Counted from the stretch's first letter, positions 15,839-26,336 are shown. The stretch is DNA of 64,000 nt from Heliobacterium mobile (GCF_009720735.1 NZ_WNKU01000002.1:62001-126000), one strand, 5' to 3'. The notes: generated by a model not told the origin, from the letters alone. Translations and numbers: made by a program.

Positions 15839-17941
15839 TTAATACGTAAAATGATTTACGCCGCCAAGGAGGTCCCTACCTAAAATAACTAAATTTTCCG
15901 ATGCATCGTTGATTTCTGCTACTGAAGCAGCATGTTCTTCAGCGACGGCAGCAGCGCTTTCAGCGTGATTGGCAAATTCAATGGCGATTACTGAGATCTC
16001 CCGAGTTGCTGCCAGGATTTCCGCGGTTACGTCCGCCACTTTGTACAGATCATTCTTTATTGTTGTCGTGTTTTCTTCAAGACGTTGCGCCTCCTCAGTG
16101 ATATGTGTTAGTAAGACGCTTCCGGCATGAATGGAATCAACGAGTGCTGCATAAAGCTTCCGACTGGTTTCCACCGTAGATGAAACTGTATCCGCTTCTT
16201 GAAGAATGAGTCTGATTACAGAAGAAACTTGTTTCGCTGCATTTGCCGATTCATCAGCAAGCTTACGTACTTCTTCGGCTACAATAGCGAAACCGCGTCC
16301 ATGCTCACCTGCATGGGCGGCCTCAATCGCAGCGTTTAATGCCAATAAATTAGTCTGCGCAGCTATTGACCCCACAGTAACCATCAATTTGTCGATATCT
16401 ACTATGTGATGACCTAAAGATTCAACTGCAGATCCTACATTGGACATACTATCATTAACCACCGATACTTCTTTGATAGTGATGGCAGTATTTTTTAATC
16501 CTTCTCTAGCGATTCCTGCGCTTCGCACAGCTTGTGTAAGGCTTTCGGCAGCCCGTTGAGTACTCATATCCACAAGGTGAACCACACGCTCTCCGATGGA
16601 TAGTATTTGAGCAACCAGTGATGCCTGTCGACGAGCCCCTTCTGCAATCGTACCGATATCCTTTGCCATAGACATGCCGGCTTCTCCAGCTTGATTGGAG
16701 GTATTATTAATCTCTTCCCCACAGGCAGTGACCTCTTTGGCGTCACGGGATATGGCAGAAACAATATTTCTCAGACTAGCTAAGAAACGGTTTAAAGCAT
16801 CAGACACTCGAGCAATTTCATCGTGTCCCCGGATTTCAAATACTCGAGTCAAATCTCCCCCGGACTCTGCAAGCCCGTATAATTCGTTTTCCAACAACGT
16901 AAGGGGTTTCACAATACGACGAGTCATCCCCACAATGGTAAGCGCCATAACAACGAGACATATAGACCCTACGATTAAGGACCAGCGCAAAACAGCATAG
17001 AAATTTATCAAAGCTTGGGATTTTGGAATCGTTACTTCCAAATACCAAGATCGCTCGCTATCATCCAATTGAATTGGAATAAAAGTGCGCAGTGCCGTAC
17101 CAGATATTCCTGCTACTGTATCCTCAAATACGAATTCTTCTCTTGTGCCAAACCGTTCGGATACGCGTACCCCTTCTGGAACATCTGTAAGATGTTTGCC
17201 AATCACGTCAACCGAGTTTCCATGTGCGGCGTATAATCCACCTGAAGTAATCAGTGACGAATATCCTCCCATTGGTCGAACATTACTTACGATTTCTTGC
17301 ACATTCGATAAGCTTGTGTCCAACCCAATCATCCCACGAAACTGTCCATTATCCAAGAGTGGATAGCACAAGGTGATCATTAGGACATCGTTGCCGTTGA
17401 CCGGGTACACATAGGGTTCTGTTATGAATATCTTCTTAGTTTTTTGAGGTTCCAGGTAAAAGGATTCACTTTCGTACCCTACTGACGGAACAAGTTCAAT
17501 ACCGTTATTGGTTTGAGTTGCATAAGGAATAAAACGACCGGTTTGATCATGGTACCCACCTGTACCTGCAAAATCAAGGTCACGTTCATCAAAGGCATTC
17601 GGTTCGAATATTGCTCCGACTCCAGTCAATTGCGAGTGAGACTTCATGGTTTGGATAAGTATTGATGATGCCACATCACGGGGTATTTTTTGCTCCCTAG
17701 AGACCATCATTGAATCGGCGAGTGTCGATGCGATTGCACGGGAAGACATAAATTCTAACCGGATTTTTTCGGCTTGGTACCTCCCTTCGATCAACGCTTT
17801 TTCGGTTGCTTCTTTTAATCCTTCTTTGTAAGCGATCATCAGCAAGATACTCACCAAGGCCGAACCAAAGATGACGACTGATACCAAAGCGACAATACCA
17901 ACACGTCCAGATAGGCTATGAGTAACCCAACGTCTAACCAA
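15839..17941 (-). CDS. methyl-accepting chemotaxis protein with dCache sensor
   Basis: This transmembrane chemoreceptor has about 700 residues. TM1 (about residues 15-40) is followed by a large extracytoplasmic dCache-type domain (to about 310) with the family-like stretches [34 protein letters not shown] and [19 protein letters not shown]2 precedes a HAMP domain (about 345-400). The cytoplasmic signalling domain carries the conserved hairpin [21 protein letters not shown] ggaggg Shine-Dalgarno abuts the TTG at 17947, so the TTG at 17941, seven bases away, is the likelier start. No chemotaxis or flagellar genes are near. The ligand is unknown. Confidence 0.94.
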   Translation of the reverse strand: MVRRWVTHSLSGRVGIVALVSVVIFGSALVSILLMIAYKEGLKEATEKALIEGRYQAEKIRLEFMSSRAIASTLADSMMVSREQKIPRDVASSILIQTMKSHSQLTGVGAIFEPNAFDERDLDFAGTGGYHDQTGRFIPYATQTNNGIELVPSVGYESESFYLEPQKTKKIFITEPYVYPVNGNDVLMITLCYPLLDNGQFRGMIGLDTSLSNVQEIVSNVRPMGGYSSLITSGGLYAAHGNSVDVIGKHLTDVPEGVRVSERFGTREEFVFEDTVAGISGTALRTFIPIQLDDSERSWYLEVTIPKSQALINFYAVLRWSLIVGSICLVVMALTIVGMTRRIVKPLTLLENELYGLAESGGDLTRVFEIRGHDEIARVSDALNRFLASLRNIVSAISRDAKEVTACGEEINNTSNQAGEAGMSMAKDIGTIAEGARRQASLVAQILSIGERVVHLVDMSTQRAAESLTQAVRSAGIAREGLKNTAITIKEVSVVNDSMSNVGSAVESLGHHIVDIDKLMVTVGSIAAQTNLLALNAAIEAAHAGEHGRGFAIVAEEVRKLADESANAAKQVSSVIRLILQEADTVSSTVETSRKLYAALVDSIHAGSVLLTHITEEAQRLEENTTTIKNDLYKVADVTAEILAATREISVIAIEFANHAESAAAVAEEHAASVAEINDASENLVILGRDLLGGVNHFTY

Positions 17942-18769
17942 CGTCAACCCTCCAATTAAACTGTACTCACCGACACAAAAAAACTCGACTTTTCCGCTTC
18001 ACTGCGTCACAAGCAGTCTCCTTAGGACTCACTTTGCCAATGATCTCGAATGTTACCTTGTTTAAAATTCTCTTGAGTTTGCCAGTGATAAATTCGCTAA
18101 AATACAAGCTTTTCCTTTTAATACATGGGAATTTATTTAAACTTATTACTATGATTTATTGACTATGAAGAAAAAGACAAATATGTGCTCTCATACATTG
18201 TTCACGGCACCGTACCGTTGTGCTCATTTGCACAATGCCCTCGATATATCAAGTCGCACCTTGTTCCATAACGGGAGCTGCAACAAGGAAAACATCCCGT
18301 GCCTTACTATTTTTCGAGACCAGATATAGGCCGAACGGCGAAACTGTGGTTCCGGGTTAACAAATCACCATATCGAATAAATCCCTTTTCGGCTAATTGA
18401 TATATCTTGTTTCGGATAAGTTAAGCAAACACAAGAACTTTGTTGATTTGTAGTCTGTTATTTCCAGTGGTAGGGCGAGGCTTTGATTCGGGCGCCTAGG
18501 AAGGAGATATTTCCGTCGGTAAGGTCATTAAAAGTACGGTAGGAGGTCGAGAAACAGGGTTAGGTCACATAACCGGCATTTTGGCCCCAGGAACAAAGTA
18601 GTAAATCCCGATACCCTTATGGGACAAGGGGTGTGTCGGGTTTTTCGCTTTCATTTACTTTGCATAATTATTATTATTAATAAAGGAATTTTCCCGAACA
18701 TTGACGAAGAAAAACCCGCACATCAGATGCGGGAAATTTTGAGCTGAGTGGAGAAAGGAAGAGCCAAGG
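17942..18769. other. long intergenic region upstream of trpB
   Basis: No convincing gene lies in these 830 bases. A good terminator-like hairpin sits at 18606-18646 (cccgatacccttatggg...ggggtgtgtcggg, then ttttt). In front of it a 30-codon frame (18509-18601) reads like peptide but has only an ATT two bases after its Shine-Dalgarno. A weaker hairpin (cccgca / tgcggg) lies at 18714-18740 just before trpB and could be an attenuator. I could not match any known riboswitch or T-box consensus. Confidence 0.4.
18606..18646 (+). terminator. terminator-like hairpin upstream of trpB
   Basis: A long imperfect stem (cccga-tacccctt type pairing with aaggggtgtgtcggg) is followed by five T residues. It could end a short upstream transcript, or act as a conditional terminator in the leader of trpB about 125 bases downstream. 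Confidence 0.6.
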
Positions 18770-19921
18770 ATGAGTCAAAAAGGGTTTTACGGAGAATTTG
18801 GCGGGAGTTTTGTGCCCGGCCCATTGCAAGCGGTATTGGATCGCTTAGACGACGCCTTTCAGACGGCGAAAACGGATGCGGAATTCATGAAGGAGTACCG
18901 CCATTACTTGCGGGAATATGTGGGACGCGATAACCCATTGACCTTCGCCCAAAATCTGACTGCTAAATGCCAGGGGGCGAAAATCTATTTAAAGCGTGAG
19001 GATCTAAACCACACAGGTTCCCACAAAATCAACAACGCCATCGGGCAAATCTTATTAGCCAAGCGGATGGGCGCAAAACGGGTCATCGCCGAAACAGGCG
19101 CAGGCCAACACGGCGTGGCCACCGCGACCGCCTGTGCCATGTTCAATATGGAATGCGTCATCTACATGGGAAAAACCGATGTGGCCCGGCAAGCGTTAAA
19201 CGTCTTTCGAATGGAGCTTCTCGGCGCAAAAGTCGTCGCTGTGGGCAAAGGCCAAGGCCGATTGAAAGAAGCTGTGGACGAAGCGCTCACTGATTTTGTG
19301 CAAAATTATCAAGACACCTTTTACTTGCTCGGTTCCGCTGTCGGCCCCCATCCCTTTCCGGAGATGGTCAAGTTTTTTCAAAGTGTGGTCAGTGAAGAAT
19401 CAAAGCGGCAAATCCTCGACAAAGAAGGACGGCTTCCTGATGCGATACTCGCCTGTGTAGGCGGCGGCAGCAACGCCATCGGAGCCTTCGCACACTACAT
19501 AGAAGATGCATCCGTTCGGCTGATCGGCGTAGAACCGAAAGAGGCGGCGACACTAACCGAAGGGATCCCCGGCACGATTCATGGCTTTAAGTGCCTGGTC
19601 TTGCTCGATGAACAGGGCAACCCCCAGCCGACCTATTCCATCGCTGCGGGATTAGATTACCCCGGCGTTGGACCGGAACACAGCCACTTGCAAGCGAGTG
19701 GACGTGCGGAGTACGTCGCGGTGACGCGCCAGGAGGCCTTCGACGCTTTTCTAACGCTCTCCAAGACTGAAGGGATTACCCCGGCATTAGAAAGCGCGCA
19801 TGCGGTCGCCTACGCACTAAAATTGGCCCCTCAGCTTTCCCCGGACAAGATCATCATCGTCAACCTCTCGGGGCGGGGCGACAAGGACGTAGCTCAGGTC
19901 TACGACATGCTGAACGGTTAA
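18770..19921 (+). CDS. trpB: tryptophan synthase beta chain (orphan)
   Basis: This 383-residue TrpB1-type protein converts indole and serine to tryptophan with PLP. The PLP lysine is Lys86 in [10 protein letters not shown], and the phosphate-binding loop is [10 protein letters not shown]. The N-terminal [14 protein letters not shown], the [12 protein letters not shown] loop and the C-terminal [10 protein letters not shown] are all typical. Length is normal and the Shine-Dalgarno is good. It is an isolated gene: trpA and the other trp genes are not in the window, and it has its own terminator. It may complement a trp operon elsewhere, or salvage indole; the upstream indole/aryl-acid genes at the window start are 18 kb away and unrelated in layout. 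The hairpins in its leader may regulate it. Confidence 0.95.
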   Translation: MSQKGFYGEFGGSFVPGPLQAVLDRLDDAFQTAKTDAEFMKEYRHYLREYVGRDNPLTFAQNLTAKCQGAKIYLKREDLNHTGSHKINNAIGQILLAKRMGAKRVIAETGAGQHGVATATACAMFNMECVIYMGKTDVARQALNVFRMELLGAKVVAVGKGQGRLKEAVDEALTDFVQNYQDTFYLLGSAVGPHPFPEMVKFFQSVVSEESKRQILDKEGRLPDAILACVGGGSNAIGAFAHYIEDASVRLIGVEPKEAATLTEGIPGTIHGFKCLVLLDEQGNPQPTYSIAAGLDYPGVGPEHSHLQASGRAEYVAVTRQEAFDAFLTLSKTEGITPALESAHAVAYALKLAPQLSPDKIIIVNLSGRGDKDVAQVYDMLNG

Positions 19922-19942
19922 TCGGAAAAACCCAAATGGTTA

Positions 19943-19981
19943 AATGGCGTGTCAGTTGCACAATCGGCACGCCATTTTTTT
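19943..19981 (+). terminator. intrinsic terminator after trpB
   Basis: Stem aatggcgtg / cacgccatt is followed by seven T residues, 22 bases after the trpB stop codon. Confidence 0.85.
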
Positions 19982-19989
19982 GTTGAACA

Positions 19990-20034
19990 AAAAACGGCGC
20001 TAACCCTAACCGGATAAGGGATAGCGCCGTTTTC
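19990..20034. terminator. second hairpin, terminator-like
   Basis: Stem aaaacggcgctaaccct / aagggatagcgccgtttt has one mismatched step and ends in TTTT on either strand. It follows the trpB terminator directly and insulates the next operon. Confidence 0.6.
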
Positions 20035-20201
20035 GCTTTGAAGTGGTTTGGTTGGACAACAAGAAATGTCAGAAAGCCTTAAGAAATATATGTGATCTTT
20101 CTTCATAATCACCTTTTATAATTTATAACAGGGAGAACGGTAGCACAGAGCGTAAATCAGAGAAAACAAGAACAGAAAAGTGACGACGAAATTTTTTTAA
20201 G

Positions 20202-20915
20202 GTGGTGACGGTTATCCAATCCTACAGCGTTTTGGTGGTAGATGATGATCAAGATATTGTGGAAAGTTTGTCCATCTACCTCCGTCACGAGGGCTATGAA
20301 GTTTTAAAGGCATACGACGGCTTGCAAGCTCTGGAGATCATCAATACAAAGCCGGTTCATCTGTTGCTCATGGACATTATGATGCCAAAGTTGGATGGCA
20401 TCAAAGCGACATTGAAAATTCGGGAAGAGAAAAACATTCCGATCATTATCGTGTCGGCTAAATCGGAGGATATGGATAAAATACACGGCCTCACCGTGGG
20501 GGCGGACGATTATGTCACTAAACCCTTCAATCCCTTGGAGTTATTGGCAAGAGTCAAGTCTCAATTACGGCGATACACGAGCCTAGGGAATATGGACCAG
20601 AGCCACACTGCTTCCAAAATCATCATCAGCGGATTACAAGTGGATCCCGAATGCAAAAGTGTGGCTGTAGACGGAGAATTTGTCAAGCTAACGCCATTGG
20701 AATATGGCATATTGGAGCTTTTATGCAAGCATCCCAACCGGGTTTTTTCAGCGGAAGAGATTTACCGCCGGGTGTGGAATGGAGAGGGCTTTGTCAATGA
20801 CAACACCATCGCCGTCCATGTCCGTAGAATTCGAGAGAAGATCGAAATAAATCCAAAAGAACCGAAATATTTGAAGGTGGTGTGGGGTGTTGGATACCGA
20901 ATTGAAAAAAATTAA
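20202..20915 (+). CDS. OmpR-family response regulator (VanR-like)
   Basis: The receiver domain has the acidic pocket VVDDDQD, the phospho-acceptor Asp in LLLMDIMMPKLDG (Asp58 if counted from GTG 20202) and the lysine in YVTKPFNPLELL. The winged-helix domain ends LKVVWGVGYRIEKN. The length (237) is normal for the VanR-like group. The start is uncertain: the excellent Shine-Dalgarno aaggtggtga (20199-20208) overlaps the two in-frame GTG codons (20202, 20205), whereas an ATC at 20214 is correctly spaced and would give QSYSVLVVDDD, the usual N-terminal length. Its 3' end overlaps the kinase gene by 29 bases, so the two are translationally coupled. Confidence 0.93.
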   Translation: MVTVIQSYSVLVVDDDQDIVESLSIYLRHEGYEVLKAYDGLQALEIINTKPVHLLLMDIMMPKLDGIKATLKIREEKNIPIIIVSAKSEDMDKIHGLTVGADDYVTKPFNPLELLARVKSQLRRYTSLGNMDQSHTASKIIISGLQVDPECKSVAVDGEFVKLTPLEYGILELLCKHPNRVFSAEEIYRRVWNGEGFVNDNTIAVHVRRIREKIEINPKEPKYLKVVWGVGYRIEKN

Positions 20916-23112
20916 GCGGTCACCCATTGTAACAGTATTTGCTTTTTTGCTAGTGGTGGTCAGTTTTGGCATTGCTGCAACCATTTTCGCGAACCAAATG
21001 AAAAACGTGCACAACCTGGAAGTTTTATCGGAGCGGGACTATGTCAAATCAAGCGAATTATCGAGTCACCAGCAGAGTTTTCTTGAAGATCTTAATCATT
21101 TGCTTAAGTATGGAAATGAAGAAAATATTAAAGCTGGCAATAGTATCGATAAAACAGATTTCGAAATTCGAAAGCAGCGAATCTTTGACGATTGGTGTGC
21201 TGATCTGGATCGCCGGATGGAACTCGCTGATCAACCGAACGACGATAAACCAAGCGCTTCAACGGTGGAAAGCAAGCTGCAGAAATCTCAGGTGATCAAA
21301 AATAAATTTGAACAGGAAATGGCCGGAAAACTGGCCGACCTTCGTCAAGAAATGGTTGACAGCGAGTTCCGGGAGTATCGTTCCCTGTTACAGAGAGTGA
21401 GCAATCAACCGGGCTTCTATTACTATGCAACCAATGGTGTTGTTACTTATAGCAATACGGAGCAAAGGGACCGAAACTATTTTACCGGATTCCAAGCCTA
21501 CTATGTAGTGGACAAAAGCGTCTCAAAAATCTACCCGACAAACAAAGACAACACGGGATTTTACGATTCAGCTTTTGATTACGCATCGAATAACACCATT
21601 TACTTGGCAGTTAACGATGAGTATTTAGCGCAAAAGCAGGAAGAATGGGATCGACAGTATGAGCATTTGCACTACGGCATGAGGGTCATCGCGGGAGCCG
21701 TCTTGTTGATCTGCATTGGTCTCCTTTACCTGATCTGGGGAACAGGAAGAGGGAACGATGGACAAACAATACAGTTTCAACTCATTGACCGGCTGTACAC
21801 AGATATCGCTCTTTTCGGTATCCTTACTGTGGTGTTCTCATGGGCGATTTTAATGGTCCAACTGATACAAAGCAACTTTTTGGATGCGCCGCTGTTCATC
21901 TCGGACTTTCTACGGCCTGATTTCCTGTCCGCTACGCTGTTTAATATGATAAGTTGCAGTCTAGGCTTATGGTTGCTGTTATCTTTGGTTCGGCGCTTGA
22001 AAAATAGGAGTTTGCTCAAGGAGAGCTTGACCTATCAGGCGGTCTCAAAAATCTGGACCATGATCAGAACCATTCTAAATTCAGGTCCGCTCTTTATGAA
22101 AATAGCCGCAGCCATTGTGCTGCTGGTGGCTTCCGTATTCGTTTTGTCCGCTTTGATGGTTACCGCCGGTTCACGGCTGGCGTTCTTCTTTTTCCTAGTT
22201 CTTGGCGCGTTAACGACTTTTGCCGTGTATTACACCATATATGTAGTAAAACCTTTACAAGTGATCATGGACGGGGTGAAAATCATTAAAAAGGGACAAC
22301 TGGATCATGAGATCGTAATCAACGAAAACAGCCTGTTTGCTGCGTTGGCAAGAGACGTAAATACCTTGGCTGATGGACTGAAGCGTGCCTTGGCCAAAGA
22401 GATTAAAGCGGAAAGAATGAAGTCCGAATTGGTAACCAACGTATCCCACGACTTGAAGACCCCTTTAACTTCGATTATTAACTATGCCGATTTACTTTCT
22501 AAGGAAAATCTAATTCCAGAGTCGGCTAATGAATATGTGGCTGTCATCAAGAAAAAGAGTGAAAGATTAAAACAGATGACCCAAGATTTGTTCGAAATCT
22601 CCCGGGTACAAAGCGGCAACATTACCATGGAAATGGAACGCATCGACATGGCTGTTTTGGTCAATCAGTCCTTGGCCGAGCTGGAAGAACAAATTGAAGG
22701 GTCGGAGCTAGAATTCAAAGTGAATGCCCAAGAGGGGCAGGCCCTTGTTATGGCCGACGGAAAACGGCTTTCCCGGGTGCTGGAGAATTTAATTCAGAAT
22801 GTATTGAAATACGCATTGACCAAGACGAGGGTTTATCTTACCGTATCGGCAGATGAAACCTATGTCTATGTAGAATTTAAAAACATCGCCAACTACGAGA
22901 TGAATTTCCATGAAGATGAAATTCTGGAGCGCTTCGTTCGGGGAGACCAGGCGAGAACCACCGAGGGAAGCGGGCTCGGGCTTGCCATTGCACAAAGCAA
23001 TATAGCCGCTTGCGGCGGTGTTTTAAAAGTGACCGTCGACGGAGACCTCTTTAAGGTTATGATCAAAATGAAGAAAGCTTCTTTAGATGGCGATGCTCCC
23101 GCGAATCCATGA
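20887..23112 (+). CDS. membrane sensor histidine kinase (VanS-like group)
   Basis: This 741-residue kinase is the partner of the overlapping VanR-like regulator. TM1 lies at about residues 12-35. An extracytoplasmic region of about 220 residues is rich in charged helices and ends in the YFTGFQAYYVVD segment. Several further TM helices (about 260-460) follow, more than in a classical VanS. A HAMP-like linker (VVKPLQVIMDGVKIIKKGQ) precedes the phospho-acceptor His521 in NVSHDLKTPLTSI. The ATPase domain shows LENLIQNVLKYA (N box), FERFVRG-type LERFVRGDQ and GSGLGLAI (G2). GTG 20887 is preceded by aaggtgg. The signal is unknown; the exported SLH protein gene downstream is a possible target but is 960 bases away. 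Confidence 0.93.
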   Translation: MLDTELKKIKRSPIVTVFAFLLVVVSFGIAATIFANQMKNVHNLEVLSERDYVKSSELSSHQQSFLEDLNHLLKYGNEENIKAGNSIDKTDFEIRKQRIFDDWCADLDRRMELADQPNDDKPSASTVESKLQKSQVIKNKFEQEMAGKLADLRQEMVDSEFREYRSLLQRVSNQPGFYYYATNGVVTYSNTEQRDRNYFTGFQAYYVVDKSVSKIYPTNKDNTGFYDSAFDYASNNTIYLAVNDEYLAQKQEEWDRQYEHLHYGMRVIAGAVLLICIGLLYLIWGTGRGNDGQTIQFQLIDRLYTDIALFGILTVVFSWAILMVQLIQSNFLDAPLFISDFLRPDFLSATLFNMISCSLGLWLLLSLVRRLKNRSLLKESLTYQAVSKIWTMIRTILNSGPLFMKIAAAIVLLVASVFVLSALMVTAGSRLAFFFFLVLGALTTFAVYYTIYVVKPLQVIMDGVKIIKKGQLDHEIVINENSLFAALARDVNTLADGLKRALAKEIKAERMKSELVTNVSHDLKTPLTSIINYADLLSKENLIPESANEYVAVIKKKSERLKQMTQDLFEISRVQSGNITMEMERIDMAVLVNQSLAELEEQIEGSELEFKVNAQEGQALVMADGKRLSRVLENLIQNVLKYALTKTRVYLTVSADETYVYVEFKNIANYEMNFHEDEILERFVRGDQARTTEGSGLGLAIAQSNIAACGGVLKVTVDGDLFKVMIKMKKASLDGDAPANP

Positions 23113-24073
23113 ATCAATGAAACAATTCAGACACACTCAATCAAAGTGGCATATCCGAAACACGTGGAGGCGTTCAATCGATTTGCAGACTGTAGGTTAG
23201 GCCTTAGCTGTTCTAAACGACTAAAACAATGTCTTAAAATATAACGTTCATGGCCCATTGGGCCACAGGCTATCATGAAAATGGCTTAAATCAAAGTCAG
23301 TGATTAAATCAAAGTCAGTGATCCAGATATAAAATCCGGATCACTGACTTTGTCTTATTATACGGAGAAATAAAGCGGATGGTTATCGTGATTTTATAAC
23401 TATTTTTGGCTAATTGGAAGCCTGGGTAAAAACCCCGGCGATTTGGCAGTGTATCCCTGCTGTAAGCTCACGTAAGTTTACATAATATCTATTATGCGAA
23501 GTAAGAGATTTGAAATTTTGGTATCTAGACCAAACTCACTATATTTAGCTGTTAACTGGCTTTTTTCGTCAGATTCCAATGAGCATATTCGGCGACTGGA
23601 ACGTTAAGTCATATCTTTACCCATCAAACTATACTTGCTTGGAGCAATTCACTAGAAGAGCGCAAAAGTTAATTTCGCACAAAGCAAAACTCCTTTAATC
23701 TTATAACCAGGACAATAGATTTAGCTTTCTGAAATTATTATCACTGATACACGTTCTAGGAACTTTCCGAGTTTTAATTGTACCGTAGATTGCTACCACC
23801 ATGACCGAACAACTCGATCTTAGTGAATATTCAATGTCTCGGCGTTATGTCAACTAATCAATTCGTTCACACCCTGTTTCTTCAATTTGGCCAAAAACGT
23901 CCTTTCATTTAGCTTTTTCCAGGAACATTAATAGGTATATTTGAGAAAATCCTCTTACGAACAATCTGAACTGCAACAAACATGATCCGAAAATAAATAG
24001 ATGGAAACTTAATGGCCGACTTGATCGTCTATATGGCAGGAAATTAGATTACTTAAAAGGAGTGTATTATTCC
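23113..24073. other. long gene-poor intergenic region
   Basis: No intact gene is seen in about 950 bases. The notable structure is a tandem 17-mer repeat plus a hairpin at 23288-23351. On the - strand a 25-codon coding-like fragment (WKKLNERTFLAKLKKQGVN..., stop at 23850-23852) begins only at a stop codon, with no start, and may be a relic of a decayed gene. The segment is otherwise AT-rich. The promoter of the SLH protein gene should lie near its 3' end, but no clear consensus pair is visible. Confidence 0.4.
23288..23351. repeat. tandem 17-mer repeat running into a 14-bp perfect hairpin
   Basis: aaatcaaagtcagtgat occurs at 23288-23304 and again at 23306-23322. The second copy forms the left arm of a perfect 14-bp stem, aaagtcagtgatcc (23311-23324) with ggatcactgacttt (23338-23351), so either copy of the repeat could pair with the right arm. 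The stem is followed by tgtctta, a weak T-tract, so it may be the terminator of the two-component operon. The duplicate left arm would allow two alternative pairings. Confidence 0.7.
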
Positions 24074-26248
24074 ATGAACCGCCGTAGCCAACGCATTCTC
24101 TCACTCTGTGTATCCGGATGCCTCCTCACCGCTTCGCTCCCCTCTTACGCTTTTGCCGAAGAAACTGCTTTGATTTCCCAACAAACAAAAGTATCTCTAG
24201 AACAGGCCATTCGTATCGTAAAAGACAACTTTCAAGTTCCTCAGGAATTGGATGATTTCCGATCTGGATTTAACGAATTCAATGGTCGAAAAGTTTGGAA
24301 CCTCAGTTGGAATGCAACAAAACCTCCCCATGGTTCTTTTTCCGCTGAAGTTGACGGCACTACTGGTGAACTCTTAAGTATGAATCATTGGGATTGGCAG
24401 TCGGAACCGTCCAATACAGCGCTAAACATACCCGATGTGACGATGGAAGCGGCCAAAGAAACGGCAAGTCAATTGGTGCAAAAGCTAAACTCGGAAAAAT
24501 GGCAAAAGTTACAGCTGGTACTTGATACTAATCGATCTCCCTTTGTTTCGAAAGAGGGAAACCGCCAGTATAATTTTTACTGGCAACGGGTAGAGAACCA
24601 AATTCCATTCCCAGGTAACGGAATTTCAGTCGCTGTAGACTCCAAAACCGGGAAAGTTGTCAACTACCAGGTTAACTGGACCTCTGCCGCCTTACCTGAT
24701 GCAAAGGGTGTCATTTCACCTGAAAAGGCGAAAGAAAGTTTTATCAATGCAAACATGTTGGAGTTGCAATACTATTTTCCCCGTAGAGATAAGGCAGAGA
24801 GCAAACCTTTTCTTGTATACCGACTCACCAATCCCTCCGAAGGTGCAATTGATGCATTTACCGGTCAGCCGCTAATGCCTAAAGAACGATGGATTCAAAA
24901 GGGTTATGGCAGTTTCGCCGCTGGTATGGGGATGAGTGTAAGTGCAGTGCCGGCAAAAGGAATGGACCAGGCAACAGAACTGCGACCGGAAGAATTAAAA
25001 GAAATCGGTCAAGCTGATAAATTCATCAGTCGTGATCAAGCGATTGAATCGATTAAAAAATGGCTTCAAATTCCTAAAGATATCACTCTTAGAAACGCAA
25101 GCCTTTCCCGGGAGTGGGATAATCAGTACGTCTGGAACATGTTCTGGGACGGAGCGGAAGGAAAAAACTTATCCTGCCGGGTCAATGCTTTGACCGGTGA
25201 GCTAATAGGATACTATCATTGGGACAAGTCCATGGATGATTCCAAAAGCGGAGAGTTGAACCGAGAGAGTGCTCGACAACTGGCGGAATCCTTCTTGAAG
25301 AAGATTCAACCGAAACGCTTTCAAGAGGTACAACTGGACAGTCAGCAGGTCCTACCAGAGCCCCGACCACTCATTCAAAATCCAATAGGTCAGACTTTTT
25401 CCTATGTACGAAAGGTCAACGGGATTCCCTTCCCTGATAACCGGATTAATGTAACCGTCAACACACTTTCTAAAGAAGTAACGGAGTATAATCTTGATTG
25501 GACAGAAAAAGAATTTCCCTCTTCCAGTCAGGTCATGTCCACGGCAAGTATCAACGAGACATTATTTAACAAACGCCCCCTTACCTTAACCTACGCCCAA
25601 GCCGATGACTCCAAAGGGAATCAGACGGTAAAACTCATCTATCAACCGCTATCCTCTTCTCCCATGGCTAATTACCCGGTGTTGCTTGAAGCACGGACAG
25701 GGCAGAGCCTCGATTGGGAAGGCAATATCGTCGATGAGAATAAGTACGATTTCAAATTCAACGATATTTCAGGAATTCCATTGGAATCGGAGATTCATAA
25801 ACTCGGTCAGATCAACCTCTTCCGTGAATACGGTTCAGCTTTCCATCCCGATGAATCCGTTTCTATGATTTCCTTGCTCCGGGGCATGGTGATGATCAAA
25901 TCCCCCCTCTCAGACAATAAGACCATCACTGACCAAGAAGTCCTCGCCTCCGCTAAAGCCTTTGGCTGGATTCAAGGTGAGGTTCAGCCGGGCGACGCCG
26001 TCACTCGAGAACAACTGGCCAAATTGATGGTGCGCATGCTGAAGCTGGAGCCAGCAGCAAAAGTCAAAAACATTTACCAACTTCCTTTTGAAGATACGTC
26101 ATCTCTATCGGACGGTTCTATCGGTTATGTAGCTCTTGCATGGGGGTTAGGCATAATCAAGTCTGATGCGAATGCCTTGGTACCACAGCAAGCGGTGACC
26201 CGTGCTGAGGCTGCTTATGCCCTATTACAATCAATGAAAGTGAAGTAA
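24074..26248 (+). CDS. exported YcdB/PepSY-like repeat protein with C-terminal SLH domains
   Basis: This protein of about 724 residues has a signal peptide ending near AFAEE. The body contains two related units of about 300 residues. Each opens with a PepSY-like segment (SLEQAIRIVKDNFQVP; SRDQAIESIKKWLQIP), reaches a VWN..W strand and TGEL...HWDW/HWDK, and ends with IPFPGNGISVAVD / IPFPDNRINVTVN. The C-terminus carries S-layer-homology-type repeats (about 580-724: DAVTREQLAKLMVRMLKLEP and QQAVTRAEAAYALLQ). It should be attached to the cell wall. Start ATG 24074 is preferred over GTG 24062, which overlaps the Shine-Dalgarno aaaggag. YcdB-like repeats are thought to inhibit or bind peptidases; function here is unknown. 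Confidence 0.85.
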   Translation: MNRRSQRILSLCVSGCLLTASLPSYAFAEETALISQQTKVSLEQAIRIVKDNFQVPQELDDFRSGFNEFNGRKVWNLSWNATKPPHGSFSAEVDGTTGELLSMNHWDWQSEPSNTALNIPDVTMEAAKETASQLVQKLNSEKWQKLQLVLDTNRSPFVSKEGNRQYNFYWQRVENQIPFPGNGISVAVDSKTGKVVNYQVNWTSAALPDAKGVISPEKAKESFINANMLELQYYFPRRDKAESKPFLVYRLTNPSEGAIDAFTGQPLMPKERWIQKGYGSFAAGMGMSVSAVPAKGMDQATELRPEELKEIGQADKFISRDQAIESIKKWLQIPKDITLRNASLSREWDNQYVWNMFWDGAEGKNLSCRVNALTGELIGYYHWDKSMDDSKSGELNRESARQLAESFLKKIQPKRFQEVQLDSQQVLPEPRPLIQNPIGQTFSYVRKVNGIPFPDNRINVTVNTLSKEVTEYNLDWTEKEFPSSSQVMSTASINETLFNKRPLTLTYAQADDSKGNQTVKLIYQPLSSSPMANYPVLLEARTGQSLDWEGNIVDENKYDFKFNDISGIPLESEIHKLGQINLFREYGSAFHPDESVSMISLLRGMVMIKSPLSDNKTITDQEVLASAKAFGWIQGEVQPGDAVTREQLAKLMVRMLKLEPAAKVKNIYQLPFEDTSSLSDGSIGYVALAWGLGIIKSDANALVPQQAVTRAEAAYALLQSMKVK

Positions 26249-26272
26249 AAGGGCAGCCTTGATCAAAAGCGT

Positions 26273-26316
26273 AAAAACCGGAGGTTCTCCATGGAAAGAG
26301 ATCCTCCGGTTTTTTC
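26273..26316. terminator. bidirectional intrinsic terminator
   Basis: Stem aaaaccggagg / cctccggtttt is followed by further T residues on the + side and an A-run on the other. It lies between the convergent SLH protein and glucan phosphorylase genes. Confidence 0.87.
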
Positions 26317-26336
26317 TGTACTTGAAGCGCTCAATT

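Noticed and set aside
18509-18601. 30-codon peptide frame ahead of a terminator-like hairpin
   Set aside because: The peptide looks coding-like, but the only start-like codon is ATT two bases after the ribosome site, too close. There is no second line of evidence.
20041-20201. Vancomycin-resistance-type regulatory region for the VanRS-like pair
   Set aside because: No direct repeats of a VanR box and no resistance genes nearby; VanRS-like here only describes the domain group.
23850-23930. Minus-strand coding-like fragment (WKKLNERTFLAKLKKQGVN...)
   Set aside because: It starts only at a stop codon with no usable initiation codon, and I could not identify a family; recorded only as a possible relic.
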